A DNA stretch of 64,000 nucleotides from Streptomyces lincolnensis (GCF_001685355.1 NZ_CP016438.1:1178001-1242000), one strand, 5' to 3'. Numbered from the stretch's first letter, positions 1-8,521 are shown. Notes: generated by a model not told the origin, from the letters alone. A program made the numbers and translations.

Positions 1-527
1 GCGATCTCCGGCACGGTCAGCCGGCCCTCCAGATGGGCCTCGATGTAGGCGATGGCGGCGCTGACCGCGGGATGCGGTCCCGGCTGTCCGGTGGTGGGCG
101 CCAGTTCGGCGATGCGCCACAGCGCGGCCCAGATCTCGGCGCGGGTGCGCTCGGGTTCCCTGGGCACGGCGGCGACCGCCTCCCGCAACAGGGCGCTGAG
201 GAGGGGCAGTTCGGGTCCGGCGTCCTGGACGAGGGGGAGGGTGCGGGCGGGGCCGGTGGCCAGGATGCTCAGGTGGGCGTAGACGTGTTCGGAGCGTCCC
301 CGGTAGCGGTAGCGGACCGTGGCGCCCGGTGGCACCAGGCTGATCCGGCCGGGGCGGATGGCGTGCGTGGTGCCATCGACGACGAGGTCGGCGTCGTACT
401 CGTACAGGTGCAGCTGCCACAGTTCGGGCAGCCGGAACACGTCGGTGCGGCTCGCGACGCCGTGCACGCCGACGCCGGCGTTCACCACGACGGGCGGTTG
501 GCCCAGGTGCAGCTCCGTCTCGTGCAT
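1..527 (-). CDS. AraC-family transcriptional regulator, N-terminal part (cut by window edge)
   Basis: The reading frame runs off the left edge; about 175 residues are visible from the ATG at 527. Residues about 15-100 look like the AraC-type cupin/arm ligand-binding domain, with the segment DGTTHAIRPGRISLVPPGA typical of that fold. The last visible residues (AHLEGRLTVPEIA) look like the start of the first helix-turn-helix. A full member would need roughly 90-110 more residues to the left. There is no good Shine-Dalgarno sequence before 527, so the start is not certain. It follows the methyltransferase on the same strand with 39 bases between them. The inducer is unknown, though the neighbouring sugar genes suggest a carbohydrate signal. 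Confidence 0.75.
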   Translation of the reverse strand, partial: MHETELHLGQPPVVVNAGVGVHGVASRTDVFRLPELWQLHLYEYDADLVVDGTTHAIRPGRISLVPPGATVRYRYRGRSEHVYAHLSILATGPARTLPLVQDAGPELPLLSALLREAVAAVPREPERTRAEIWAALWRIAELAPTTGQPGPHPAVSAAIAYIEAHLEGRLTVPEI

Positions 528-566
528 GGCGGGGAGGTTACCCGGGCGGGCGTCCGGTGGCCCGTG

Positions 567-1412
567 TCACGCCGTGCCGCTCTCGCCGAAGCGGAAGAGG
601 TTCAGCCGGTACGACTCGAGGTCGCGGCGCCGGAGTACCGCCATGGCTCGCAGCAGCAGCCGCATGGACAGGGGCAGCGCGCGGCGTTCGGCGGCGGGCA
701 GGTCGGCGAAGGTGCGGGAGTCGGTGAGGCGCAGGTCCGGGCGCCAGGTCTCCAGCTGTCGGGGGTCGTCGCAGCGCCACTTCATGCGGGCGGCCATCGC
801 GCCGAGGACGTCGTGGCTGTCCTGCCGGGCGATGGCGTGGTCGTTCGCGGTCTCCAGCGCGAGGTGGGCGCCGGGCAGGCTCTCGGCGACAAGGTCGACC
901 ACCGAGCGGACCTGCCGGTCGTCAAGGTAGATCAGGACGGCCTCGGCGACGAGGAGGTACGGCCCGGGACTGGCGCGTACGGCCTCGGTCCAGGCGGGGT
1001 CGGTGACGGAGGCGGCGAGGGTGTGGCGGCGGTCGGTGTCCTCGAAGAACCGGCGCCTGAGGGCGATGACGTCCGGCAGGTCGAGGTCGAACCAGTGGAC
1101 CGTGCCGTTGTCGAGGCGCTCGAACCGGGTGTTGAGGCCGGTGCCGATCTCCACGACGGTCCCGGACGGGTGCCGGCGCAGGAAGTCGCGGACCCAGCTG
1201 TCGAACTGGAGGGTGCGCAGGTTGGCCCCGATGAGGCTCTTGGCGCCGTCGAAGCGCGAGAAGTCGTAGTCGATGGACTCGACCATCTCCACGGCTCGCG
1301 GATCCTGGAGGATGCCGTGTCGTTTGCGGGTCTCGACCGCCCGCGCGTACAGGGGGATGAGCAACGTCTCCTGGATCTCGCCGAGTTCGGGCACCCGCTT
1401 CGACTTAGGCAT
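567..1412 (-). CDS. TcmP/LCM-type class I SAM-dependent methyltransferase
   Basis: 281 residues. The SAM-binding motif I is EIGTGLNTR at residues 88-96, followed by the acidic motif FDLDLPD at 108-114. Both are characteristic of the leucine-carboxyl/TcmP-like O-methyltransferase family. The N-terminal stretch GEIQETLLIPLYARAVETRK is also typical of that family. The ATG at 1412 lies two bases after the stop of the upstream aldolase gene, so translation is probably coupled. The substrate cannot be read from the sequence. Family members methylate small acids or polyketide intermediates, and a methyltransferase is an odd last member for a sugar-aldolase operon. The stop-start junction sits inside an inverted repeat at 1403-1420. 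Confidence 0.8.
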   Translation of the reverse strand: MPKSKRVPELGEIQETLLIPLYARAVETRKRHGILQDPRAVEMVESIDYDFSRFDGAKSLIGANLRTLQFDSWVRDFLRRHPSGTVVEIGTGLNTRFERLDNGTVHWFDLDLPDVIALRRRFFEDTDRRHTLAASVTDPAWTEAVRASPGPYLLVAEAVLIYLDDRQVRSVVDLVAESLPGAHLALETANDHAIARQDSHDVLGAMAARMKWRCDDPRQLETWRPDLRLTDSRTFADLPAAERRALPLSMRLLLRAMAVLRRRDLESYRLNLFRFGESGTA

Positions 1413-1420
1413 ACCTAAGT
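1403..1420. promoter_or_regulatory. Inverted repeat over the aldolase stop / methyltransferase start
   Basis: ACTTAGG and CCTAAGT form perfect 7-base arms around a 4-base spacer. They cover the stop codon of the aldolase and the ATG of the methyltransferase. The half-sites resemble those of iron boxes, but the spacer is 4 rather than 9 bases, so a DtxR/DmdR-type site is unlikely. It could be an operator or an RNA hairpin that hides the methyltransferase start. Confidence 0.4.
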
Positions 1421-2293
1421 ATGCACATCGGCCGACGGCCGGGAAGCCTCCAGCACCCGGAGGACACCGGCGACCGTCCGTGCCATCGCTTCCCGCCCGA
1501 CGTCGAGGTACTGGCGGGAGTCGACCGCCTCGGGGTGGGCGGCGAGGAACTCCCGGATCGCGCCGGTCATGGCGATGTTGAGGGCGGTGCCGACGTTGAC
1601 CTTGGCGATGCCGCCCGCGGCGGCCGCGGCGAGTTCGCCGTCCGGGACTCCGGAGGAGCCGTGCAGCACCAGCGGCACGTCCAGGGCACCGGACAGGCGG
1701 GTGAGGAGGGCGTGGTCGAGGGTGGCGGTGCGGGTGGTCATCGCGTGCGAGCTGCCGATGGCCACGGCGAGGGCGTCGACACCGGAGGCGGTGACGAAGG
1801 CACGGGCCTCGTCGGGGTCGGTGCGGGCGCCGGGCGCGTGGGCGTCCAGCGGGGCCTGTCCGTCCTTCCCGCCGACCCGGCCCAACTCGGCCTCGATCCA
1901 CAGGCTCCGGGAGTGCGCCCAGTCGGCGGCGGCGCGGGTCGCGGCGAGGTTCTCCGCGTACGGCAGCCGGGAGGCGTCGTACATGACGGAGCTGAAGCCC
2001 GCGCCGGGGGCCTGGCGCAGCAGGTCGTCGCTCTGGACGTGGTCGAGGTGCAACGCGACGGGTACGGCGGCGCGTTCGGCCGCGGCGGCGGCCGCGCGGG
2101 CGAGCGGGAGCAGCCGGCCGTGGCGGAACCTGACGGCGTTCTCGCTGACCTGGAGGACGACGGGTGCGTCCGCGGACTCGGCGCCGGCGACGACGGCCTC
2201 GACGTGTTCGAGGGTGATGATGTTGAAGGCGGCGACCGCGGAGTGCCGGGCGGCGGCGCGGGTGACGAGTTCGCCGGTGGTGACGAGGGGCAC
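1415..2293 (-). CDS. Class II fructose/tagatose-bisphosphate aldolase family protein
   Basis: 292 residues. Class II aldolase landmarks appear in order: the zinc-ligand segment HLDH (82-85), EAELGRVGG (134-142), GSSHAM (179-184), LHGSSG (209-214) and KVNVGT (230-235). The family cleaves ketose 1,6-bisphosphates to dihydroxyacetone phosphate and glyceraldehyde 3-phosphate. GatY/KbaY-type members act on tagatose 1,6-bisphosphate. The gene follows a SIS-domain protein and a divergent DeoR regulator, the arrangement known for N-acetylgalactosamine or galactitol catabolism. That makes a tagatose-type substrate an inference rather than a reading. The RBS AAAGGAGCAGCC precedes the ATG. No sugar kinase is seen beside it. 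Confidence 0.85.
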   Translation of the reverse strand: MPLVTTGELVTRAAARHSAVAAFNIITLEHVEAVVAGAESADAPVVLQVSENAVRFRHGRLLPLARAAAAAAERAAVPVALHLDHVQSDDLLRQAPGAGFSSVMYDASRLPYAENLAATRAAADWAHSRSLWIEAELGRVGGKDGQAPLDAHAPGARTDPDEARAFVTASGVDALAVAIGSSHAMTTRTATLDHALLTRLSGALDVPLVLHGSSGVPDGELAAAAAGGIAKVNVGTALNIAMTGAIREFLAAHPEAVDSRQYLDVGREAMARTVAGVLRVLEASRPSADVHT

Positions 2294-2321
2294 GGCTGCT
2301 CCTTTCGGAAGGGTCCGTGGT

Positions 2322-3203
2322 TCAGGGCGCGAGGATCACCGAGCGGGTGAGGTGGCGGGGCCGGTCCGGGTCGAGGCCGCGGGCTGCGGCGACGGCGACC
2401 GCGAGCCGCTGGACGCGGATCAGTTCGGCGAGCGGGTCGAGGCCGCCCGCCACCCACAGCCCGCCGGTCGCGCGCACCTGGTCGGCGAGTCCTTCGGGCG
2501 CGTCGCCGAGCATCCAGGTGGCGGTGCCACGGGTGGTGATGCTGATGGGGCCGTGGCGGTACTCCATCGCCGGGTAGGCCTCGGTCCAGGCGAGGCTGGC
2601 CTCGCGCATCTTCAGTCCGGCCTCGTGGGCCAGGCCGACCGTCCAGCCGCGGCCGAGGAAGGTGAACTGCGCGCACTCCACGAGCCCGTCGGGCAGCGCC
2701 GGGCCGAGCGCGGTGCGGGCGTCGGCGACGACGGTGTCGTCGTGCAGGCCCAGGTGGGCGCGGAGCAGGGTCAGGGCGGTGGTCGCGAACCTGGTCTGTA
2801 CGACCGACCGCTCGTCCGCGAAGTCGAGGACGACGACCTCGTCGGCGGCGTCCATGACGGGGGTGTCCGGGTCGGCGGTGATCGCCGTGGTGCGGGAGCC
2901 GCCCTTCAACTCGCCGAGCAGGTCCAGCACTTCGGTGGTGGTGCCGGAGCGGGTGAGGGCGACGACCCGGTCGTAGGCGCGGCCGAGCGGGAACTCCGAG
3001 GCGGCGAAGGCGTCCGTCTCGCCCTGCCCCGATCCCTCGCGGAGCGCCGCGGCGGCCTGCGCCATGAAGTACGAGGTGCCGCAGCCGACGATCGCGACCC
3101 GCTCCCCCGGTGCCGGCAGCACTCCGCCGTGCTCCACCGCCTCGGCCGCCGCGCGGCTCCAGCACTCGGGCTGGCTCGCCAGCTCGTCCTCGACATGGGT
3201 CAT
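2322..3203 (-). CDS. SIS-domain sugar-phosphate isomerase/deaminase (AgaS-like)
   Basis: 293 residues with two sugar isomerase (SIS) halves. The first holds GCGTSY (40-45) and the serine-rich phosphosugar-binding motif SGTTTE (86-91). The family isomerises or deaminates aminosugar phosphates; AgaS converts galactosamine 6-phosphate to tagatose 6-phosphate. No glutaminase domain is present, so it is not a GlmS. The ATG at 3203 is preceded by GAGGGGTGCGGC, a good RBS. It is the first gene of the leftward SIS-aldolase-methyltransferase unit and is divergent from the DeoR regulator that probably controls it. Confidence 0.82.
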   Translation of the reverse strand: MTHVEDELASQPECWSRAAAEAVEHGGVLPAPGERVAIVGCGTSYFMAQAAAALREGSGQGETDAFAASEFPLGRAYDRVVALTRSGTTTEVLDLLGELKGGSRTTAITADPDTPVMDAADEVVVLDFADERSVVQTRFATTALTLLRAHLGLHDDTVVADARTALGPALPDGLVECAQFTFLGRGWTVGLAHEAGLKMREASLAWTEAYPAMEYRHGPISITTRGTATWMLGDAPEGLADQVRATGGLWVAGGLDPLAELIRVQRLAVAVAAARGLDPDRPRHLTRSVILAP

Positions 3204-3223
3204 GCCGCACCCCTCATCCATCG

Positions 3224-3265
3224 TGATTGTTCTTGCAAGATATAGCGAGCTTTCGAGCACAATCA
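3224..3265. promoter_or_regulatory. Candidate DeoR operator in the divergent promoter region
   Basis: The 132 bases between the SIS gene and the DeoR gene hold TGATTGT (3224-3230) and its inverse ACAATCA (3259-3265). Between them lie the palindrome TCTTGCAAGA (3231-3240) and the CTTTCGAGC motif. The stretch is AT-rich compared with its surroundings. Placement between a regulator and its likely target operon suggests that DeoR binds here. Confidence 0.5.
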
Positions 3266-3335
3266 AGCATTCGACCCAAACGGCGTGCGCTAGGGTCGCC
3301 GGGAGGCCGAGAGGCTCGGAGAACGGAGGGTGCGG

Positions 3336-4115
3336 ATGTCGCGCGACGCCCGCTGGAAGGCGCTGCTGGAGCTGCTCGTCGAGCGGGGCCGGCTGGACGT
3401 CGAGGAGGCGGCCGCCGACCTGGAGGTGTCCGCCGCGACGATCCGCCGGGACTTCGACCAGCTGGCCGAGCAGCAGATGCTGGTGCGCACCCGGGGCGGC
3501 GCGGTCGTGCACGGCGTGTCCTACGAGCTGCCACTGCGCTACAAGACGGCCCGGCACGCCTCCGAGAAACAGCGCATCGCCAAGGCGGTGGCGGATCTCG
3601 TCGCGCCCGGCGAGGCGGTCGGCCTGACCGGCGGCACGACCACCACCGAGGTGGCGCGCGCCCTGGCCGTCCGCAGCGACCTGGCCTCCGGTTCGCCCGT
3701 GCTGACCGTCGTCACCAACGCGCTCAACATCGCCAACGAGCTGGCCGTACGCCCCCAGTTCAAGATCGTGCTGACCGGTGGGGTGGCCCGTCCGCAGTCC
3801 TATGAGCTCGTCGGCCCGCTCGCGGACGGCGTGCTCGGCCAGATCACCGTCGACGTGGCGGTGCTCGGGGTGGTCGGGTTCGACGTGGCGGACGGCGCCA
3901 CCGCGAACGACGAGGCGGAGGCCGCGATCAACCGGCTGCTGTGCGAGCGGGCCGGGCGGGTGATCGTCGCCGCCGACTCCAGCAAGCTGGGCCGGCGGGC
4001 CTTCGCCCGGATCTGCCCGGTGGACGTGGTGGACACGCTGGTCACCGACGCGGCGGCCGACGCCGACACCGTACGGCGCTTCGAGGAGGCCGGGCTGCGG
4101 GTCGTGGCGGTCTGA
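3336..4115 (+). CDS. DeoR/GlpR-family transcriptional regulator
   Basis: 259 residues. The N-terminal DeoR helix-turn-helix covers residues about 6-58, with the signature ATIRRDFDQL. The C-terminal DeoRC sensor domain (about 78-235) is of the ISOCOT type that binds phosphorylated sugars, with TGGTTTTEVA and the TGG loop in VLTGGVARP. The ATG at 3336 is preferred over a GTG at 3330 because GGAGGG ends only five bases before it. It is divergent from the SIS/aldolase unit and most likely represses it until a sugar phosphate binds. Confidence 0.9.
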   Translation: MSRDARWKALLELLVERGRLDVEEAAADLEVSAATIRRDFDQLAEQQMLVRTRGGAVVHGVSYELPLRYKTARHASEKQRIAKAVADLVAPGEAVGLTGGTTTTEVARALAVRSDLASGSPVLTVVTNALNIANELAVRPQFKIVLTGGVARPQSYELVGPLADGVLGQITVDVAVLGVVGFDVADGATANDEAEAAINRLLCERAGRVIVAADSSKLGRRAFARICPVDVVDTLVTDAAADADTVRRFEEAGLRVVAV

Positions 4116-4187
4116 GGAACGCTCTTGGTGGGACGTTCCCGGGACATCCGCCGCCGGACCCGCCTAGGCTGATCCAGGGAGGCTGCG

Positions 4188-6011
4188 ATGAGCGGAACAC
4201 CGAGGGATCACACCGGCTACCTGCCGATCGCCGAGCACGGACTGATCGGCGATCTGCGCAGCGTGGCCCTGGTAGGGACCGACGGCACGATCGACTGGTA
4301 CTGCTGTCCCTCCTTCGACGCGCCGAGCGTCTTCGCGTCGATCCTGGACGCGGACAAGGGCGGCTCCTTCGAGCTGGCGGCGGCCGTGCCGGCGCGGACC
4401 AAGCAGTTCTACTTCCCCGACACGAACGTCCTGATCACCCGCTTCTTCACCGAGGACGGCGTCGGCGAGGTGCACGACTTCATGCCCGTGGACGGCGTCT
4501 CGGTGGTGGAGACCGAGCGGCACCGGCTGATCCGGCGCGTGGTGTGCGTGCGCGGTTCGATCCCGTTCCGGACGCGCGTGGCACCGCGCTTCGACTACGG
4601 CAGCCTGCCCCACACCGTCCGTATGGTCGGCGATGTCGCCGTCTTCGAGTCCGCCAAACTGTCGCTGGGGCTGACCGCGACCGTGCCGCTGGAGGTCGAC
4701 GGACTCGACGTGCGGGCCGACTTCAAGCTCGCCGAGGGCGAGTCGGCGGTGTTCGCGCTGGACCAGGTCGGCGGCGAGGTGACTCCCCGCCGCTGTGCCC
4801 GCACGGAGGCCGAGGAGCAGTTCAACTCCACGGTCGACTACTGGCGGCGCTGGCTGTCGGCGTCCAAGTACCGGGGCCGCTGGCGGGAGATGGTGCACCG
4901 CTCCGCGCTCACCCTGAAGCTGCTCACCTACGCGCCGACCGGCGCGATCGTGGCCGCGCCGACCACGAGCCTGCCCGAGGAGATCGGCGGCGAACGCAAC
5001 TGGGACTACCGGTACGTGTGGGTGCGCGACGCCGCCTTCTGCGTCTACGCGCTGCTGCGGCTCGGCTTCACCGACGAGGCCGAGGCGTTCATGCACTTCG
5101 TCACCCAGCACATCGCCCCCGGCGACGGCAAGCCCTCCGGCCCGCTCCAGATCATGTACGGCATCGACGGCCGCACCGATCTGACGGAGCGTGAACTCGA
5201 CCATCTGGAGGGCCACCAGGGCTCCGCGCCGGTCCGCATCGGCAACGCCGCCGCCGACCAGCTCCAACTCGACATCTACGGCGCGCTGATCGACTCGATC
5301 TACCTCTACGACAAGTGGGCCAAGGCGATCTCCAGCGACCAGTGGGACGACGTGTGCGCGCTGGTGGACTGGGTGTGCGAGCACTGGGACCAGCCGGACG
5401 AGGGGATCTGGGAGACCCGCGGCGGCCGCAAGAACTTCCTGTACTCGCGGCTGATGTGCTGGGTGGCGATCGAGCGGGGCATCCGCATGGCCACCCGGCG
5501 CGGACTGCCCGCCGACCTGGCCCGCTGGCAGGCCACGCGCGACACCATCTACCGGCGCATCCACAGCCGCGGCTGGTCCGAGGAGCGGCAGGCGTTCGTG
5601 CAGCACGAGGACGGCGACGTGCTGGACGCGGCCGTGCTGATGATGCCGCTGACGAAGTTCATCGCCCCCACCGACCCCAAGTGGCTGTCCACACTGGACG
5701 CGCTCACCCAGGACCTGGTGTCCGACTCCCTGGTCTACCGCTACGACCCGGTGGCCAGCCCCGACGGACTGCGCGGCGACGAGGGCACGTTCTCCATCTG
5801 CTCGTTCTGGTATGTCGAGGCCATGGTCCACGCCGGGCGGATCGACGAGGCCCGGCTCGCCTTCGAGAAGATGCTCACCTACGCCAACCATCTGGGCCTG
5901 TACGCCGAGGAGATCAGCCACACCGGTGAACAACAGGGCAACTTCCCGCAGGCGTTCACCCATCTCGCCCTGATCAGCGCCGCGTTCAACCTGGACCGGG
6001 CCCTGGGCTGA
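4188..6011 (+). CDS. GH15-family glycosidase (glucoamylase/trehalase-like)
   Basis: 607 residues. An N-terminal beta-rich domain (about 10-230, beginning IAEHGLIGDLRSVALVGTDG) is followed by an alpha/alpha-barrel catalytic domain with the family hallmark NWDYRYVWVRDAAF and the late segment GTFSICSFWYVEAM. There is no signal peptide, so the enzyme should be cytoplasmic. Actinobacterial GH15 proteins of this size include trehalases of the Mycobacterium type as well as glucoamylases; the sequence alone does not separate them. GGAGGCTGCG precedes the ATG. Its 3' end lies inside a hairpin shared with the convergent exporter gene. Confidence 0.88.
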   Translation: MSGTPRDHTGYLPIAEHGLIGDLRSVALVGTDGTIDWYCCPSFDAPSVFASILDADKGGSFELAAAVPARTKQFYFPDTNVLITRFFTEDGVGEVHDFMPVDGVSVVETERHRLIRRVVCVRGSIPFRTRVAPRFDYGSLPHTVRMVGDVAVFESAKLSLGLTATVPLEVDGLDVRADFKLAEGESAVFALDQVGGEVTPRRCARTEAEEQFNSTVDYWRRWLSASKYRGRWREMVHRSALTLKLLTYAPTGAIVAAPTTSLPEEIGGERNWDYRYVWVRDAAFCVYALLRLGFTDEAEAFMHFVTQHIAPGDGKPSGPLQIMYGIDGRTDLTERELDHLEGHQGSAPVRIGNAAADQLQLDIYGALIDSIYLYDKWAKAISSDQWDDVCALVDWVCEHWDQPDEGIWETRGGRKNFLYSRLMCWVAIERGIRMATRRGLPADLARWQATRDTIYRRIHSRGWSEERQAFVQHEDGDVLDAAVLMMPLTKFIAPTDPKWLSTLDALTQDLVSDSLVYRYDPVASPDGLRGDEGTFSICSFWYVEAMVHAGRIDEARLAFEKMLTYANHLGLYAEEISHTGEQQGNFPQAFTHLALISAAFNLDRALG

Positions 6012-6021
6012 GGGCCCGGTC
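5994..6021. terminator. Bidirectional hairpin across convergent gene ends
   Basis: GACCGGGCCCT (5994-6004) and AGGGCCCGGTC (6011-6021) make a perfect 11-bp stem with a 6-base loop. The stem overlaps the last codons of the GH15 gene and reaches the stop codon of the convergent exporter gene. There is no U tract, as is common for Streptomyces terminators. Confidence 0.65.
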
Positions 6022-7306
6022 AGTCGGCCGCCGGCGACGCCTTCGCCGCCGTGGGCTCCGAGGCGCCCGGGGGACCTTGCAGGGTGGCCCGGCGCAGACC
6101 GGGCACGGCCAGGGCCACCGCCGCCACCCCGGCCAGGCACACCACTCCCCCGACGACGGCGGCACCGGCCGACGAGCCCAACGCCCGCGCCACCAGGCCC
6201 GCTTCGAGGTTGCCCACCGAGGGCCCGGCGGTGGCCTGCGCGAGCCAGAGGCTGCCGACGCGGCCCTGGAGGCGGTCGGGGGTGTGGTGCTGGAGCAGGG
6301 CGCGGCGCAGGATCTCCGAGGCGGTGTCACCGAGGCCGGCCAGGGCGAGGAAGAGCAGCGCGAGCCACAGGTCGGGACTGAGGCCGAAGCAGGTGACGGC
6401 CAGTCCCCACAGGGCGACGGCGCCGATCAGGGCCCGTCCGGTGTGGTGCACCCGGCCCGTCCAGCCGCTGCTCAGCGCGCCGAGGAAAGCGCCGACCGCG
6501 GGAGCGGTGTAGAGCAGGCCGACGGTGGAGGGACCTGAGCCGAAGTGCTCGGTGCCCAGCTCGGGGAAGAGCGCGTACGGCATCGCGAAGACCATGGCGC
6601 AGACGTCGATCAGCAGCAGCCCGCCGACCACCGGGTTGCCGCGGACGAAGCGCAGGCCCTCGGCCATCGCGTGCAGGGGGCGCTGTGCCCCGTGCGAGCC
6701 GTCGGGGGGCAGGGCGGGCAGCGGGGCGAGCAGGGCGAGGCCCACGACGTACACGGCCGCGTCGATGGCGAAGCAGATCGCGACGCCCGGGCCGGCGGCG
6801 AGGAGACCGGCGAGCGAGGGTCCGGCCATGGCGCCGAGCTGGGCGGTGAGCGTGGTCAACGCGCCCGCGGCGGCCACCTGCCCGGGCTGCACCAGGTGCG
6901 GTGTGGCGGCCATCAGGGCCGGTGCGCCGAGCCCGTTGACGCCGCCGGCGAGGACGGCCGCGAGGAAGACGAACCACACCCGGGGCTCCGGCAGCGCCGC
7001 GTTCACCGCCAGTCCCGCGATGACGACGGCCGTGGCGGCCCGGGTGACGAGCACGATCCGGCGCCGGTCGACCCGGTCGGCGAGCAGCCCGCCCGCGATC
7101 AGTCCGACCAGCAGGGCGAGTCCCAGGACCAGGCTCATCAGGCCCACCTGGACCGAGGAGCCGGTCAGGGCGTAGACCTGGATGCTCGCCGCGACCGAGG
7201 TGAGATGGGTGCCGACCATCGAGATCGTCTGGGTGGCGAACACCAGCCGGAAGTTCCTGCTCGACCGCAGCGGCGCCACGTCGACGACCATCTCTCCCAG
7301 CCGCAC
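6020..7306 (-). CDS. MFS exporter, EntS-like, probably siderophore export
   Basis: About 428 residues and 12 hydrophobic segments. Typical features of the EntS/enterobactin-exporter branch of MFS are present: SSRNFRLVFATQTISMVGT near the N-terminus, LADRVDRRRIV after the second helix and DRLQGRVGSLW late in the protein. The GTG at 7306 has AGGGGG upstream; an ATG at 7291 is the alternative start. A close match to the actinobacterial iron box lies about 40 bases upstream, which supports iron-repressed export of a siderophore. No siderophore synthesis genes are in this window, so the cargo is inferred. Confidence 0.8.
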   Translation of the reverse strand: MRLGEMVVDVAPLRSSRNFRLVFATQTISMVGTHLTSVAASIQVYALTGSSVQVGLMSLVLGLALLVGLIAGGLLADRVDRRRIVLVTRAATAVVIAGLAVNAALPEPRVWFVFLAAVLAGGVNGLGAPALMAATPHLVQPGQVAAAGALTTLTAQLGAMAGPSLAGLLAAGPGVAICFAIDAAVYVVGLALLAPLPALPPDGSHGAQRPLHAMAEGLRFVRGNPVVGGLLLIDVCAMVFAMPYALFPELGTEHFGSGPSTVGLLYTAPAVGAFLGALSSGWTGRVHHTGRALIGAVALWGLAVTCFGLSPDLWLALLFLALAGLGDTASEILRRALLQHHTPDRLQGRVGSLWLAQATAGPSVGNLEAGLVARALGSSAGAAVVGGVVCLAGVAAVALAVPGLRRATLQGPPGASEPTAAKASPAAD

Positions 7307-7344
7307 TCCGACCCCCTGCTTCAGGTTTGGACCCGGATCACATA

Positions 7345-7363
7345 ATAGGCAAGCCTTACCTAA
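7345..7363 (-). promoter_or_regulatory. Iron box (IdeR/DmdR1-type operator)
   Basis: On the minus strand the 19 bases read TTAGGTAAGGCTTGCCTAT. This matches the iron-box consensus TTAGGTTAGGCTCACCTAA at 15 of 19 positions. It sits just upstream of the EntS-like exporter, where a ferrous-iron-loaded DtxR-family repressor would block transcription. Confidence 0.75.
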
Positions 7364-7392
7364 CAAGCAGGAGGATCGGGAGTCTGCGTCGA

Positions 7393-8361
7393 TCAGTGAC
7401 CGTGCGCGCCCGTCGACTCGTGGGCCTCCGGCCGGGTCTCCGCGGCCGAGGGCTCCGCGGCCGCCGCGGTCCCGGCGCGGACGGTGAAGGCCGCGGTGTG
7501 GACCTCACCGGCGTGCTTGAAGTCGAGGAAGAGCCGGTAACTGCCGCTGCTCGGAGCCGTGGCGGTGAACGAGATGTCCGGGCCGGGCCTGGTCGTGCCG
7601 TCGCCGGGTTCGCCGTTGGGGTGGACGTGGAGGTAGGCGAGGTCGCCGGAGCGCAGGGCGACCAGGTGGCCGTAGGCGCCCAGGTAGGGCTGGAGGTCAG
7701 TGACGGGCCTGCCGTTGCGGGAGACCTTGAGCCCCAGCTCCTCGGCCGTACCGGGGCGCAGGGCTCCGTCCAGCCGGACCTCGTAGCCGTTGATCTTCAC
7801 GGTGGCGCCGGGTGCGGGCAGGCGCTGCGGCTCGTAGGGGCCGGCGGCGGCCAGGTCGGCGCCGAGGGTGAGGTTCTCGGCGTTCTTCTGCGCCGGGGTG
7901 AAGTCGGCGAAGACGCGGTAGCCGCCCGCGCGGGGCAGGTTGACGGGGATGCTCCAGGTGCCGTCGGCGGCCCGGGTGGGATGCAGATGACGGTAAGTGA
8001 CCAGGTCGCGCGAGGCGACGATGAGGTGGAGTTCCTTCTCGTGCTCGCGCCGGTAGGAGGTGACCGCGCGGCCCTTGTCGTCGCGGATGACGAAGCGCAG
8101 CTCCGCGCGGTCCCCGGCCGTGACGCTCGGGGTCCTCAGGTCCAGGGTGTAGCCGCCCTCGGAGATCTGGAGTCCGCCGGCCGGCTCGGTCGCGTGCCCG
8201 GTGCCGCCGCCATCCTTCTCCTCGGCCTCGGTGTGGGTGTCGTGGCGCGGGGGCGTCTTCTCGTCGACGACGGGGCCGATGCCCTGGCCCACTCCGTAGG
8301 CGGTGCCGAACGTGGCGGCCAGTGCGGCGGCGAATGCGGTGATCTTCAGTCCGGTGTGCAT
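7393..8361 (-). CDS. Secreted or membrane-anchored protein of the copper locus
   Basis: 322 residues. The N-terminus ([19 protein letters not shown]) is a signal peptide or single anchor. It is followed by an acidic and His-containing linker and two beta-rich modules with repeated HLHP/HVHP segments ([12 protein letters not shown] and [11 protein letters not shown]). The C-terminus ends in AHGH. The His-rich motifs and its place opposite CopA suggest a periplasmic-side copper-binding role, but I cannot assign a known function. GGAGGAGTCGGCC precedes the ATG. It shares a regulatory region carrying three CsoR-like boxes with the ATPase gene. Confidence 0.75.
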   Translation of the reverse strand: MHTGLKITAFAAALAATFGTAYGVGQGIGPVVDEKTPPRHDTHTEAEEKDGGGTGHATEPAGGLQISEGGYTLDLRTPSVTAGDRAELRFVIRDDKGRAVTSYRREHEKELHLIVASRDLVTYRHLHPTRAADGTWSIPVNLPRAGGYRVFADFTPAQKNAENLTLGADLAAAGPYEPQRLPAPGATVKINGYEVRLDGALRPGTAEELGLKVSRNGRPVTDLQPYLGAYGHLVALRSGDLAYLHVHPNGEPGDGTTRPGPDISFTATAPSSGSYRLFLDFKHAGEVHTAAFTVRAGTAAAAEPSAAETRPEAHESTGAHGH

Positions 8362-8403
8362 GGCCGACTCCTCCGGTTCGATGGGGCCTCGTATGCACTT
8401 CAC

Positions 8404-8422
8404 CATACCCCTGGGGGGTATG
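8404..8422. promoter_or_regulatory. CsoR-like copper operator, box 1
   Basis: CATACCC and GGGTATG form 7-base inverted arms around a 5-base G-rich centre. This is the layout of actinobacterial CsoR operators. It lies about 43 bases upstream of the secreted-protein start and probably controls that leftward gene. Confidence 0.7.
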
Positions 8423-8451
8423 AAGTCAACCCGGTGGATTACTTGCTTAGA

Positions 8452-8468
8452 ATACCCTGTAGGGGTAT
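8452..8468. promoter_or_regulatory. CsoR-like copper operator, box 2
   Basis: ATACCC and GGGTAT are separated by five bases, the same geometry as box 1. It sits midway between the divergent genes and could serve both promoters. Confidence 0.7.
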
Positions 8469-8489
8469 ACCTGAGGACGCGGTTCCACA

Positions 8490-8506
8490 ATACCCCTCCC
8501 CCGTAT
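8490..8506. promoter_or_regulatory. Degenerate CsoR-like box 3
   Basis: The 17-mer ATACCCCTCCCCCGTAT keeps the left arm but only GTAT of the right arm. It lies a few bases before the RBS of copA. The identical 17-mer recurs at 34400-34416, upstream of a serine hydrolase gene. Confidence 0.5.
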
Positions 8507-8521
8507 CCCAGAGGAGCAGCG

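Noticed and set aside
1403..1420. Reading the TTAGG/CCTAA repeat as an iron box
   Set aside because: The arms are 4 bases apart rather than 9 and lie inside an operon, so the geometry does not fit DtxR/DmdR1.
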